Below the pieces are notes generated by a model. The model was not told the origin of the DNA. It was given only the letters and a program-made list of their open reading frames with translations, and searched no databases. A program made the position numbers and the translations under genes. Shown one piece after another: positions 27,249-36,293 of a stretch of DNA of 64,000 nt. How positions within the stretch are numbered: the first letter of the stretch is position 1; each line of letters opens with the position of its first letter. Origin of the DNA: Microbacterium luteolum (GTDB lineage Bacteria; Actinomycetota; Actinomycetes; Actinomycetales; Microbacteriaceae); the NCBI RefSeq assembly GCF_039533965.1, contig NZ_BAAAUN010000001.1:930001-994000 (forward strand), in the 5' to 3' direction.

Positions 27249-28923
27249 GATCGTCCGGCTCCTTCAACAGCCCGGGAAGCTCCGCCCAGGAGATGGGCTG
27301 CGTCGCATCGCCGAGTTCCGCGAGCGGCTCCTGGGGTTCTATCGGGATCGGGCTCGGACCTTCCAGCGCGGCGCCGTGCCGCGGGATGGTGAGGACGAAG
27401 TTCGTGCCGACCCCGAGCTCCGACCACACGGCGAGCGTCCCGCCATGCAGGGTCGCATCGCCCAGCGCGATGGACAGACCGAGGCCCGTCCCTCCGATGG
27501 TGCGCTGACGCGAGGGGTCGGCTCGCCAGAAGCGATCGAAGACGCGTTCGGCGTCGGCGGGCTCCATTCCGAGTCCGAAGTCGCGCACGCCGGCCGCGAC
27601 CGCGTGCTGGTTGCTGTCGACGGTGACCACGATCGGTCGGCCCTCGCCGTGCTCGATCGCGTTGCCGATGAGATTGCGGAGGACGCGGCGGACGCGGCGC
27701 GGGTCCATGTCCACCGGCGAGTAGCCGCCGGGAGCGACGAGTCTCAGCTCGGATCCGCGCCCGTCGGCGAGCGGATGCATCTGGTCGATGATGTCCTCGG
27801 CGAGGTGCGCGAGGCTCGTCGCCTCCAGCTCGAGCTGCACCGAGCCCGCGTCGTAGCGGCTGATCTCGAGGAGATCGGAGAGCAGGGTCTCGAACCGCTG
27901 CACCTGCGTGTGCAGCAGCTCGGTGGTCCGAGAGGTCGTCGGGTCGAACTCCTCGCGCTGGTCGTTCAGCATGTCCGCCGCGAGACGGATCGTCGTCAGC
28001 GGCGTCCGCAGCTCGTGCGACACATCCGACACGAAGCGCTGCTGCACCATCGACAGTTCCCCGAGCTCCTTGATCTGCGCCTCGATGCTGTCGGCCATGG
28101 CGTTGAACGACCGCCCGAGGGTGGCCAGCTCGTCCTCACCGTGCACTTCGAGTCGCACTCCGAGGTCGCCCGCCGCGAGACGCGCGCTCGTCTCCGCGGC
28201 CTGCACGATCGGCGTCGCCACCGCCCGGAGCACGATCCAGGAGATCGCCGCGACGATCGCGACCAGCCCGATCCCCGCGATCCAGAGGGTCCGTTGCACG
28301 AACACGAGCGTCTGGTTGGCGTCCTGCAGGTCGTAGGCGAAGTAGATCGCGAACGGTCCGGCTTCCGGCACGTTCAGCTGCTGCCCGACGACGATCCCCG
28401 GCACCTCGCCGCCGTCGGCCACCGGCAGGGCCACGGACTGCCACGTCTGCCAGTCGTCGGACGCCTCCACGCGCGCCTGCAGCTCCGGGCTCAGTCGATT
28501 CGCGCTCAGTCCCGCGGTGAAGCCGTTCAGTCGCACGCCGTCCGCTTCGGATTCGATCCGGAACCCGGCGAGCAGATCCGTGCTCGAGGTGCGTGCCAGG
28601 TTCGCCTGGATGCTGCTCCACAGGTCCGCGAGAGCGGCGGGATCGTCGCTCACCTCGGCGACGTCGAGGATGTCCTGCGCCTGATCCACGGCCCGGCGGG
28701 CGTCCTCGAGAGCGACGTTCTTGCGCGAGACGAAGAGGTCGTTCTGGATCACGAGAGCCATCGTGACGCAGGTGATGAAGATCGCCAGCGAGGTCGCGAG
28801 CAGCGTGATCGTGAGCGTGCGGAAACGCAGCGAACGACGCCAGAGCGCGGAGAGCACGGTCGGCCATCCGCGCCAGTCGCGGATCACAGCGACGGCCGTC
28901 GTGGTCGCGGTCGTCGCGTCCAT
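27241..28923 (-). CDS. mtrB: Sensor histidine kinase MtrB
   Basis: A 560-residue membrane kinase: two membrane helices (about residues 30-52 and 190-212) around an extracytoplasmic sensor, HAMP domain, HisKA with DVSHELRTPLTTIRLAAD and HATPase with NLIGNAIEHGEG, DFGLGM and GGTGLGLSIA. With MtrA it controls cell wall and division genes in actinobacteria. I chose the ATG at 28923 (MDATTATTTAV), seven bases after the mtrA stop; a GTG at 28965 inside mtrA is possible. Confidence 0.94.
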   Translation of the reverse strand: MDATTATTTAVAVIRDWRGWPTVLSALWRRSLRFRTLTITLLATSLAIFITCVTMALVIQNDLFVSRKNVALEDARRAVDQAQDILDVAEVSDDPAALADLWSSIQANLARTSSTDLLAGFRIESEADGVRLNGFTAGLSANRLSPELQARVEASDDWQTWQSVALPVADGGEVPGIVVGQQLNVPEAGPFAIYFAYDLQDANQTLVFVQRTLWIAGIGLVAIVAAISWIVLRAVATPIVQAAETSARLAAGDLGVRLEVHGEDELATLGRSFNAMADSIEAQIKELGELSMVQQRFVSDVSHELRTPLTTIRLAADMLNDQREEFDPTTSRTTELLHTQVQRFETLLSDLLEISRYDAGSVQLELEATSLAHLAEDIIDQMHPLADGRGSELRLVAPGGYSPVDMDPRRVRRVLRNLIGNAIEHGEGRPIVVTVDSNQHAVAAGVRDFGLGMEPADAERVFDRFWRADPSRQRTIGGTGLGLSIALGDATLHGGTLAVWSELGVGTNFVLTIPRHGAALEGPSPIPIEPQEPLAELGDATQPISWAELPGLLKEPDDHE

Positions 28924-28930
28924 CCTGCGC

Positions 28931-29611
28931 CTAGCCGACGCTCCCGGCGCGATAGCCGACGCCACGCACCGTCATGACGATCTTGGGGTTGTCGGGGTCG
29001 AGCTCCACCTTGGCGCGAAGGCGCTGGACGTGCACGTTCACGAGCCGGGTGTCCGCCTTGTAGTGGTAGCCCCAGACCTGTTCGAGCAGCATCTCGCGGG
29101 AGAACACCTGCTGCGGCTTCGACGCGAGCGCCACCAGGAGCTGGAACTCCAGCGGCGTGAGCGCGATGGGCGTCGTGCCCCGACGCACCTCGTGCGCGTC
29201 GACGTCGACCGTGAGGTCGCCGACCTTCAGCTGCTCGCTGGTGGTCTGCGGCGTCGGACGGAGGCGGGTGCGGATGCGGGCGACCAGCTCCTTCGGGTTG
29301 AAGGGCTTCACCATGTAGTCGTCCGCGCCGACCTCGAGGCCGCGGACGACATCCGCGGTGTCGCTGCGTGCCGTGAGCATGAGGATGGGGACGCCGGACT
29401 CCGCGCGGATGCGAGTGCAGATCTCGATGCCGTCCATGCCGGGAAGCATGAGGTCGAGCAGAACCAGGTCCGGCCGCTGCGTGCGCCACTCGTCGACCGC
29501 ACGGGCCCCGTCGGCGCAGAACACCGGCTCGAAACCCTCCGTGCGCAGCACGATGCCGATCATCTCGGCGAGCGCGGTGTCGTCGTCGACCACAAGAATG
29601 CGTGAGGTCAT
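28931..29611 (-). CDS. mtrA: DNA-binding response regulator MtrA
   Basis: A 226-residue OmpR/PhoB-type regulator: receiver domain with acidic pocket (VVDDD) and phosphoacceptor Asp53 in VLLDLMLPG, and a winged-helix DNA-binding domain (LTPLEFQLLVALASKPQQVFS to RLRAKVE). First gene of mtrA-mtrB-lpqB. TAAGGT lies seven bases before the ATG, giving a leaderless layout. Confidence 0.97.
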   Translation of the reverse strand: MTSRILVVDDDTALAEMIGIVLRTEGFEPVFCADGARAVDEWRTQRPDLVLLDLMLPGMDGIEICTRIRAESGVPILMLTARSDTADVVRGLEVGADDYMVKPFNPKELVARIRTRLRPTPQTTSEQLKVGDLTVDVDAHEVRRGTTPIALTPLEFQLLVALASKPQQVFSREMLLEQVWGYHYKADTRLVNVHVQRLRAKVELDPDNPKIVMTVRGVGYRAGSVG

Positions 29612-29618
29612 AACTGTT

Positions 29619-29624
29619 ACCTTA
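29619..29624 (-). promoter_or_regulatory. -10 element (TAAGGT) for mtrA
   Basis: TAAGGT-N7-ATG on the minus strand; mtrA-mtrB-lpqB is probably led by a leaderless mRNA. Confidence 0.5.
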
Positions 29625-29707
29625 TGGCACCGAGTCCCACCGCCCCCAGGTCTGCGCGCCACGTACACGGATATGACACGATGGGAGCGCTCGATGGAGG
29701 GAGAGCT

Positions 29708-31114
29708 GTGAGTGGTGCGACGTGGACCCCTGCCCCGAAGAAGGGCGTCATCCCTCTTCATCCGCTGACCTTCGGCATGCTGCTGGGGAAGGCCTTCGCG
29801 GCCCTCCGGCACAACCCGAAGGTGCTCTTCGGCTTCGCCGTCGTCATCCAGCTCGTCGTCGTGATCGCGACGGCCGGCGTGATGGGCGTGGTGCTCTTCA
29901 CCACGTTCTCCCGCCTGGAGACCGTGTCGCCCTCCTCCCCCGACTTCGAGGCGGTGCTCGCCGGGACGATCGCGATCAACATCATCGCCGGGCTCGCCGT
30001 CGGTCTGACCTCGATCGCGTTCACGGCGATGATGCAGGGCGTCGTCGCCGCCGAGATCGGCTACGCGTCGATCGGCGTGAAGGCGACACTCGGGATGCTG
30101 TGGCGCAAGATGGCCCCGTCGTTCTGGCGGCTCGCCGGCTTCGCCTCCCTGTCGGTGATCGCGGTGTTCGGATTGTTCGCGATCGTGGCCCTGATCATCG
30201 GGGCCTTCGTCGCGGGCGGGCTCGGCGGGAGCGTCGAGCTCATCGGGGTCGTCGTGCTGGTGGTGGTGCTCATCGGCCTGGCTTCGATCCCGCTGACCGT
30301 GTGGCTGACCACCAAGCTCCTGCTGGTGCCCTCGATCCTCGTGCTCGAGGGGGCGCGCTTCCGCGAGGCGCTCGTGCGCTCCTGGCGCCTGACCCGCGGC
30401 CGGTTCTGGGTCGCCTTCGGGGTCACCTTCCTCATCAGCCTCATCATGGGACTGGCGATGCAGGTGGTGAGCTTCCCCGTGGCGATGCTCAGCTCGCTCC
30501 TCGGAACCGTGGTCGCTCCGACCGGCGCGGCCGAGCCGAGCGCCGTCATCGGCTTCGTCCTCACCCTCATCGCACCGCAGATCCTGCTGCTCGTCCTCCA
30601 GGCCATCACGCTGGTCGTGCAGAGCACGGGATCGGCGCTCGTCTACCTCGACTGCCGGATGCGCTACGAAGGACTCGATCAGACGCTCATCGCGCACGTG
30701 GAGCGCCGCGAACTCGGCTGGACCGAGGAGCAGCTCGGCGACCCGTTCGCCGTCGATCCGTCGCGCGCCGTCACCAGCGCACCCCCTCCGCGACAGGTGC
30801 CGGAGCACGTCATGATGACCCAGGGCTACGGCTACCCGCCGTACGGGGTCCAGCCTGCGCCGCCGCAGGGCTACGCGCCGCAGCCGTACCCGCAGCCGTA
30901 CGCGCCGCCGTCCGGCGTTCCTCCCTATGCAGGACAGCCGTACCCACCGCAGCAGCCTGCCGGAGCGCCCCCGGCATCCTTCGCGCCGCCGCCTCCCGCG
31001 CCTCCTGCACCTGCAGCTCCGCCCACGATGCCCGCCCCGCCAACCGACAGCCCGTGGGCATCGCCGGCCGACGGCGGCTGGGCCGCTCCGGGCAGCGGTG
31101 ACGGCACGGCATGA
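29708..31114 (+). CDS. Membrane protein, glycerophosphodiester phosphodiesterase membrane-domain family
   Basis: A 468-residue protein with about six membrane helices (residues about 40-340) of the GPDPase_memb/DUF7847 kind and a long Pro/Gln/Tyr/Ala-rich cytoplasmic tail (from about residue 360, GYGYPPYGVQPAPPQ). No phosphodiesterase domain is present, so enzyme activity is not implied. GTG at 29708 has GGAGGGAG upstream. It heads a run with overlapping starts into the DUF4129 and DUF4350 genes. Confidence 0.82.
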   Translation: MSGATWTPAPKKGVIPLHPLTFGMLLGKAFAALRHNPKVLFGFAVVIQLVVVIATAGVMGVVLFTTFSRLETVSPSSPDFEAVLAGTIAINIIAGLAVGLTSIAFTAMMQGVVAAEIGYASIGVKATLGMLWRKMAPSFWRLAGFASLSVIAVFGLFAIVALIIGAFVAGGLGGSVELIGVVVLVVVLIGLASIPLTVWLTTKLLLVPSILVLEGARFREALVRSWRLTRGRFWVAFGVTFLISLIMGLAMQVVSFPVAMLSSLLGTVVAPTGAAEPSAVIGFVLTLIAPQILLLVLQAITLVVQSTGSALVYLDCRMRYEGLDQTLIAHVERRELGWTEEQLGDPFAVDPSRAVTSAPPPRQVPEHVMMTQGYGYPPYGVQPAPPQGYAPQPYPQPYAPPSGVPPYAGQPYPPQQPAGAPPASFAPPPPAPPAPAAPPTMPAPPTDSPWASPADGGWAAPGSGDGTA

Positions 31115-31752
31115 TCCGACCGTTCGACGATCTGTTCGTCCCCGACGGGGACGAGGCGCGGCGCTGGGCCGAGGAGGAGCTCTCCGATCCCCGCTACGCC
31201 GACGCGAAGCCGACCTGGTTCGATCTCGTCGCCCGCGACATCGGCCGGTTCATCGCCGACCTCTTCACCTCGGACAACGGCGCCAACGTCGGCCCCTGGG
31301 CGCTCATCATCGTGAGCGCCGTCATCGTCGCGGCGCTCATCACGGCGCTCATCATCTGGGGTCGCCCGCGCAGCTCTCGAGCCGTGCGGCGGGCACGGGC
31401 CGACCTCCTCGGCGAGCAGGACGACCGCAGCGCCGCGCAGCTCCGCGCGGATGCCGAGCGCAGCGCGCGCGGCGGCGACTGGGACACCGCGACCGTCCTC
31501 CGCTACCGCGCCATCGCGCGCGGACTTCTGGAACGCGACCTCATCGATCCGGCTCCCGGCGCCACGGCGCAGTCGATCGCCCGGGAGGCCAGCGCGGTGT
31601 TCGCTGACGAGGCCGCTGCCATGCGCCGCGCCGCCGTGTCCTTCGACGACGTCCGCTACCTGCGGCATCCGGCGACCGAGGAGAGCTACCGCGACCTCGC
31701 GGCCACCGATGAGCGGCTGCGGACGCGGCGCCTCGAGGCGGTGCCCGCGTGA
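31111..31752 (+). CDS. DUF4129 membrane protein
   Basis: A 213-residue protein with one central membrane helix (about residues 65-87, WALIIVSAVIVAALITALII) and a C-terminal DUF4129 domain (DTATVLRYRAIARGLLERDLI, PGATAQSIAREA). DUF4129 proteins are found with MoxR and DUF58 in actinobacterial cell-surface modules. Its ATG overlaps the previous stop (ATGA) and its stop overlaps the next GTG. Confidence 0.88.
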   Translation: MIRPFDDLFVPDGDEARRWAEEELSDPRYADAKPTWFDLVARDIGRFIADLFTSDNGANVGPWALIIVSAVIVAALITALIIWGRPRSSRAVRRARADLLGEQDDRSAAQLRADAERSARGGDWDTATVLRYRAIARGLLERDLIDPAPGATAQSIAREASAVFADEAAAMRRAAVSFDDVRYLRHPATEESYRDLAATDERLRTRRLEAVPA

Positions 31753-32936
31753 CGGCTGTGGATCAGGCGGCGACGGGGACCTCCACCGCCGAGACCCGAC
31801 CGCGGCGCGTGCGAACGATCGTGGGATGGCTGATCGTCGTGGCGCTCGTGCTGCTCGTCGCGTTCGTCGCGCTCCGTGTGAGCGCGAGCGGCCCCGGGGC
31901 CCGCGGCACGCTCGATCCGGAGGGCCGTGACGACTCCGGCGCCCTCGCCCTCGCCGAGATCCTGCGCGACCAGGGCGTGGAGGTCTCGGTCGTCCGCTCC
32001 CGCACCGAGGCACGAGCGGCTGTCGGCGACGACACGACGCTGGTCATGACGAATCCGTACACCCTCAGCGACGACGCCCTCACCGAGCTGCTGGAACCCG
32101 CCGACCGGATCGTCTTCCTGTCGTCGGGCACGCACCTGCTGAACGTGCTCGACATCGGCGAGAACGCGCCGGGAAGCTCCGCGCCCACCGACGCGGGCTG
32201 CGACGTCCCGGAGTTCGCCGAGGTCGGCACGATCCGCGCCGACCGGTTCTTCTCTCCCGCAGACGGGGTCGAAGGCTGCTTCGGCGATGCCGACGGCGCC
32301 GCGGTCCTCGTCGACGACGGCGCGGACCGCGACGTGCTCGTCGTGGAGGGCACGAAGCTCTTCAGCAACGCCTACCTCGCCGAGAACGGCAACGCCGCCC
32401 TCGCTCTCGCGCTCCTCGGTCAGACCGAGCGCGTCGTCTGGTACGTGCCGTCGTTCAGCGACACCGATATCGAGGGTCAGTCGCCCGACACGCTGGGAAG
32501 CCTCACGCCGCCGTGGGTCACCCCCGTCATCCTCCTGCTCTTCACGGCCGGGATCGCCGCAGCGGTCTGGCGCGGTCAGCGCTTCGGCCCGCTCGTCGCC
32601 GAGACGCTTCCGGTGACCGTGCGCGCCTCCGAGACCATGCATGGACGGGCGCGGCTCACGGCGAAGGCCGGAGATGCGCCGCATGCGGGCGAGGCGCTCC
32701 GCGACGGTGCACAGCGTCGACTCGCGCGCCGGCTCGGCCTCGCGGTGCACGCCGGTGCGGACGAGGTCGCGGATGCGGCATCCGACCGCCTCCGGATCCC
32801 CCGAGGCACGCTGCAGGCGCTGCTGGCAGGCCCGCTTCCCGCAGACGACGCCGCCCTGGTCGAGCTCGCACGTCGCCTCGACGAGCTCGAGGCCGCCGTC
32901 GAGGCGAGCACGCATACCACCAGGGGCGAGCCGTGA
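31749..32936 (+). CDS. DUF4350 membrane protein
   Basis: A 395-residue protein with an N-terminal membrane helix (VGWLIVVALVLLVAFVAL), an extracytoplasmic GATase-like DUF4350 region (residues about 50-230; DDSGALALAEILRDQGVEV) and a second helix near residue 255 (WVTPVILLLFTAGIAAAVW), then a helical cytoplasmic tail. GTG start overlapping the DUF4129 stop. Part of the MoxR-DUF58 module; the biochemical role is unknown. Confidence 0.88.
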   Translation: MTAVDQAATGTSTAETRPRRVRTIVGWLIVVALVLLVAFVALRVSASGPGARGTLDPEGRDDSGALALAEILRDQGVEVSVVRSRTEARAAVGDDTTLVMTNPYTLSDDALTELLEPADRIVFLSSGTHLLNVLDIGENAPGSSAPTDAGCDVPEFAEVGTIRADRFFSPADGVEGCFGDADGAAVLVDDGADRDVLVVEGTKLFSNAYLAENGNAALALALLGQTERVVWYVPSFSDTDIEGQSPDTLGSLTPPWVTPVILLLFTAGIAAAVWRGQRFGPLVAETLPVTVRASETMHGRARLTAKAGDAPHAGEALRDGAQRRLARRLGLAVHAGADEVADAASDRLRIPRGTLQALLAGPLPADDAALVELARRLDELEAAVEASTHTTRGEP

Positions 32937-32987
32937 TCCGCATCCGAACCGCCGTCCATCCATCCCCACGGAAGCCGAGGACACCAC

Positions 32988-33959
32988 GTGACCGTTGACA
33001 ACCATCCCGCCGACGACGCCGCGCTGCGTCAGGCCATGCACCGCGTGCGCACCGAGGTCGACAAGGCCGTCGTCGGTCAGGCCGGCACCGTGACGGGGCT
33101 GCTCGTCTCGCTGCTCGCCCGCGGACACGTGCTCCTCGAAGGCGTGCCCGGCGTGGCGAAGACCCTGGTGGTCCGCTCGTTCGCACGGGCGCTCGGCCTC
33201 GACACCAAGCGCGTGCAGTTCACACCGGACCTCATGCCCGGCGACGTCACCGGGTCCCTCGTGTACGACGCGCGCACCGGCGAGTTCGACTTCCGCGCGG
33301 GGCCCGTGTTCACGAACATCCTGCTCGCCGACGAGATCAACCGCACGCCCCCGAAGACGCAGGCCGCGCTGCTCGAGGCGATGGAGGAGCGCCAGGTCTC
33401 GGCCGACGGCGTCAGCCGGCCGCTCCCGGATCCGTTCCTCGTCGCGGCGACGCAGAACCCGATCGAACACGAGGGGACCTACTCTCTGCCCGAGGCACAG
33501 CTCGACCGTTTCCTCATGAAGCTCGTGGTCGGCATGCCGGAGCGCGACGCCGAGGTCTCGGTGCTGCGCCGGCACGCAGAAGGCTTCTCCCCCCGTGACC
33601 TGACCGGCGTCGAGGCCGTCGTGACGGCCGACGAGATCCGCGCGGCGCAGGCCGCGTCGGGGCGCGTCGAGGTCACCGACGACGTCCTCGGCTATGTCGT
33701 CGATCTCGCCAGGGCGACGCGCCAGTCCCCGTCCGTCGAGCTCGGCGCGAGTCCGCGTGCATCGACGGGTCTGCTGGCCGCCGCGAAGGCCTGGGCGTGG
33801 CTCAACGCCTCCTCCGCCGTGACCCCCGACCACGTCCAGACCATGCTGGTGCCGGTGTGGCGCCATCGCCTGCAGCTTCGGCCCGACGCTCAGATGGAGG
33901 GCGTGTCGGCGGATGCCGTGCTCACCTCCGTCGTGCAGCAGACCAGGGTGCCGATCTAG
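32988..33959 (+). CDS. MoxR-family AAA+ ATPase
   Basis: A 323-residue AAA+ ATPase: Walker A GVPGVAKTLVVRSFA near residue 45, Walker B LLADEINRTPPKTQAALLEAM near 110, sensor ATQNPIEHEGTYSLPEAQLDRF near 150, and a C-terminal lid. MoxR ATPases act as chaperones or metal-insertion factors with VWA or DUF58 proteins. GTG start at 32988 with GAGGA upstream. It abuts the DUF58 gene with no gap. Confidence 0.94.
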   Translation: MTVDNHPADDAALRQAMHRVRTEVDKAVVGQAGTVTGLLVSLLARGHVLLEGVPGVAKTLVVRSFARALGLDTKRVQFTPDLMPGDVTGSLVYDARTGEFDFRAGPVFTNILLADEINRTPPKTQAALLEAMEERQVSADGVSRPLPDPFLVAATQNPIEHEGTYSLPEAQLDRFLMKLVVGMPERDAEVSVLRRHAEGFSPRDLTGVEAVVTADEIRAAQAASGRVEVTDDVLGYVVDLARATRQSPSVELGASPRASTGLLAAAKAWAWLNASSAVTPDHVQTMLVPVWRHRLQLRPDAQMEGVSADAVLTSVVQQTRVPI

Positions 33960-35267
33960 GTGTTCGTCACCGGCCGCCTCGCCCTCGCCCTCGCCGTGGG
34001 CGTGATCCCGCTCGTCCTCGCAGGACTCGCGGGCTATCCGGCGTACGCGGTGTTCGGCGGATGGATCGCCCTGTGCGTGCTGCTGAGCGGGATCGACATC
34101 GCCCTCGCGGCCAGCCCGCGCCGCGTGACGGTGACACGCCGCCTGCCGAAGCGCACCCGGATCGGCGAGCCGGTGCCGGTGAGTGTCGCCCTGCAGAATC
34201 ACGGTGACCGCGTGCTGCACGCGGTGATCCGCGATGCCTGGCAGCCGACCGCCGGCGCATCACCCGCTCGACAGCAGCTGAGCATCCCTCCCGGCGAACG
34301 CGCGCGGGTCGCGATCCCGCTGCTCCCCCGCCGTCGCGGCGAGCTGGTGAGCGAGTTCGTCATGATCCGCTCGCGCGGTCCGCTCGGTCTCGCCGGTCGG
34401 CAGGCGCGGCACCGGGTGCGCGGAGCGATCCGCGTGCTGCCCGCGTTCTCCTCGCGCAAGCATCTCCCCTCGCGGCTGGCCAGGCTGCGCGAGCTCGATG
34501 GGAACACGAGCATCCAGGTCCGCGGCCAGGGCACGGAGTTCGACTCCCTGCGCGAGTACGTACGCGGCGACGACGTGCGCTCGATCGACTGGCGTGCCAC
34601 CGCGCGCGCCGGAACGACGATGCTGCGCACCTGGCGCCCCGAGCGCGACCGTCATGTCGTCATCATCATCGACACCGGACGTACGGCGGCCGCTCGGGTG
34701 GGCGACGGGACCCGCGTCGACGCCTCGCTCGAGGCGGCCCTCCTGCTCGCCGCTCTCGCCTCGCGCGCCGGCGACCACGTGCACCTGCTAATGTACGACC
34801 GCGTGGTGCGCGGCCGGGTCACGGGTGTCGACGGCACGGCGCTCCTCCCGGCGATGACCGATGCGATGGCCCCGGTTCACGCGCGCCTGGTCGACACCGA
34901 CTGGCACGGCGCCTTCGCCGCGGTCCGCACGCTCACGACCCGCCCCTCGCTCATCGTGGTCCTCACGGCACAGGATGCCGCGGAGTCGGCCAGGGCCTTC
35001 CTCGGCGCCTTCCCGAACGCCTCCCGGGCGACGACGGTGCTGGTCGGATCCGTCACGGATGACGACATCGCGGATCTCGCCCGTCGGCGCGGCTCGCGCG
35101 AGGAGATCTATCTCGCCGCCGCAGCCGAGCGCACGCTCCGGGATGCGGAGAACGTCGCCGACGCGATCCGTCGAGCCGGGGGCGAGGCCATCGCCGCCGA
35201 CCCGGAAGAGCTCCCGCCACGCATCGCGGACCGCTACCTCGAGCTCAAGGCCGCCGGTCGACTCTGA
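33960..35267 (+). CDS. DUF58 (VWA-like) membrane protein
   Basis: A 435-residue protein: two N-terminal membrane helices (residues about 5-45), a beta-rich region, then the DUF58 signature EFDSLREYVRGDDVRSIDWR near residue 200 and a von Willebrand-A-like domain (VVIIIDTGRTAA) with a partly altered MIDAS. The GTG start follows the moxR stop directly, so the ATPase and this partner are coupled. Convergent with the SpoIIM gene 15 bases on. Confidence 0.92.
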   Translation: MFVTGRLALALAVGVIPLVLAGLAGYPAYAVFGGWIALCVLLSGIDIALAASPRRVTVTRRLPKRTRIGEPVPVSVALQNHGDRVLHAVIRDAWQPTAGASPARQQLSIPPGERARVAIPLLPRRRGELVSEFVMIRSRGPLGLAGRQARHRVRGAIRVLPAFSSRKHLPSRLARLRELDGNTSIQVRGQGTEFDSLREYVRGDDVRSIDWRATARAGTTMLRTWRPERDRHVVIIIDTGRTAAARVGDGTRVDASLEAALLLAALASRAGDHVHLLMYDRVVRGRVTGVDGTALLPAMTDAMAPVHARLVDTDWHGAFAAVRTLTTRPSLIVVLTAQDAAESARAFLGAFPNASRATTVLVGSVTDDDIADLARRRGSREEIYLAAAAERTLRDAENVADAIRRAGGEAIAADPEELPPRIADRYLELKAAGRL

Positions 35268-35282
35268 GCCGTCGGAGCAGGA

Positions 35283-36293
35283 TCAGCCGGCGACGAGACG
35301 CGGAGTGCCGGCCTCGTATTCGACCAGGTCGCCCGACGCACCTCGACGGTGGGCACGGCCGCCGATCACGATCATGTAGATGAGGAACACGGCGAGCGCC
35401 GCCGCGCCGATGCCGATCTTCACCGGCCACGGCAGCGACCAGCCGGTGACGAAGCCCTCGACGAGTCCCGCGAGGAACAGCGCGAACACCAGCCCGAGAG
35501 CGACCGTCGCGAGCGACCTGCCCTCTTCCGCGAGCGCCTCGCCGCGCGAGCGGGCTCCTGGCGCCACCCACGCCCAGAAGATGTGCAGTCCGGCGGCCGC
35601 CGCGACGAAGATGCAGGTCAGCTCGAGCATGCCGTGCGGGAGGATGTAGAGCAGCATGATGTCGGCCTTGTCGTGCGCGGCCATCACCGCTCCGGACACG
35701 CCGAGACCCATCGCGTTCTGCACGAGCATCGCGATCGGCCAGATCCCGGTCACCCCGAAGAGCACGCACTGCATCGCGATCCAGGCGTTGTTCGTCCAGA
35801 CCATCCCCATGAACTCGGCTGCCGGATTCTCGGTGTAGTAGCCGGTGAAGCTCTCGTCGGCGTACTGCTCGAGCGCGTCGGGCGGACCGAGGGTCGCGAT
35901 GAGCGCAGGATCGCTCGCGATCCACGCCGCGGTGCCGACGCCGATCGCGATGAACGAGACCGCGATGATCAGCGTCGTCCAGCGCAGCCGGTAGAGGGCC
36001 GCGGGAAGCTGCAGGCTGAAGAATCGCGCGGTCTGCGTGAGGATGCTGTCGGAGGCGCCCGTGAGGCGGAGCCGCGCACGCACCAGGATCGTGGAGAGGT
36101 AGGCCCCCTGAGGCGACTCCCCCACCGAGGTCTTCAGCTCGGCGAGATCGGCGGATGCCGCGCGGTAGCGGACGATCAGCTCGTCGACGCCCGCCCCATC
36201 CAGGCGGGCACGGCTGAGCTCGTCCAGCCGCTCCCATTCGGCGCGGCGTGCATCAGACAGCGCATCGGCATCCACCTGATTTACTGTACTCAT
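35283..36293 (-). CDS. SpoIIM-domain (stage II sporulation protein M-like) membrane protein
   Basis: A 336-residue protein: helical cytoplasmic N-terminus (residues 1-100), then about six membrane helices with the SpoIIM features (SFTGYYTENPAAEFMGMVWTNN is in this region; LLYILPHGMLELTCIF). The organism type does not sporulate; in actinobacteria this gene sits with RDD and MoxR/DUF58 genes, so a general membrane or cell-wall role is more likely. The ATG at 36293 overlaps the ATG of the divergent RDD gene; an alternative GTG start is at 36275. Confidence 0.87.
   Translation of the reverse strand: MSTVNQVDADALSDARRAEWERLDELSRARLDGAGVDELIVRYRAASADLAELKTSVGESPQGAYLSTILVRARLRLTGASDSILTQTARFFSLQLPAALYRLRWTTLIIAVSFIAIGVGTAAWIASDPALIATLGPPDALEQYADESFTGYYTENPAAEFMGMVWTNNAWIAMQCVLFGVTGIWPIAMLVQNAMGLGVSGAVMAAHDKADIMLLYILPHGMLELTCIFVAAAAGLHIFWAWVAPGARSRGEALAEEGRSLATVALGLVFALFLAGLVEGFVTGWSLPWPVKIGIGAAALAVFLIYMIVIGGRAHRRGASGDLVEYEAGTPRLVAG
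36282..36288. promoter_or_regulatory. Symmetric -10 (TACTGT / TACAGT) between the SpoIIM and RDD genes
   Basis: TACTGT reads forward at 36282-36287 and TACAGT reads on the other strand at 36288-36283. Each strand thus has a TAnnnT hexamer in the same seven bases. The spacer to the RDD ATG is only four bases, so the exact start sites are uncertain; on the minus strand it would fit the GTG at 36275. Confidence 0.35.

Noticed and set aside
29624..29707. N-terminal extension of the GPDPase-membrane protein from an upstream ATG
   Set aside because: The extension has no family sequence, and the GTG at 29708 has a strong GGAGGGAG.
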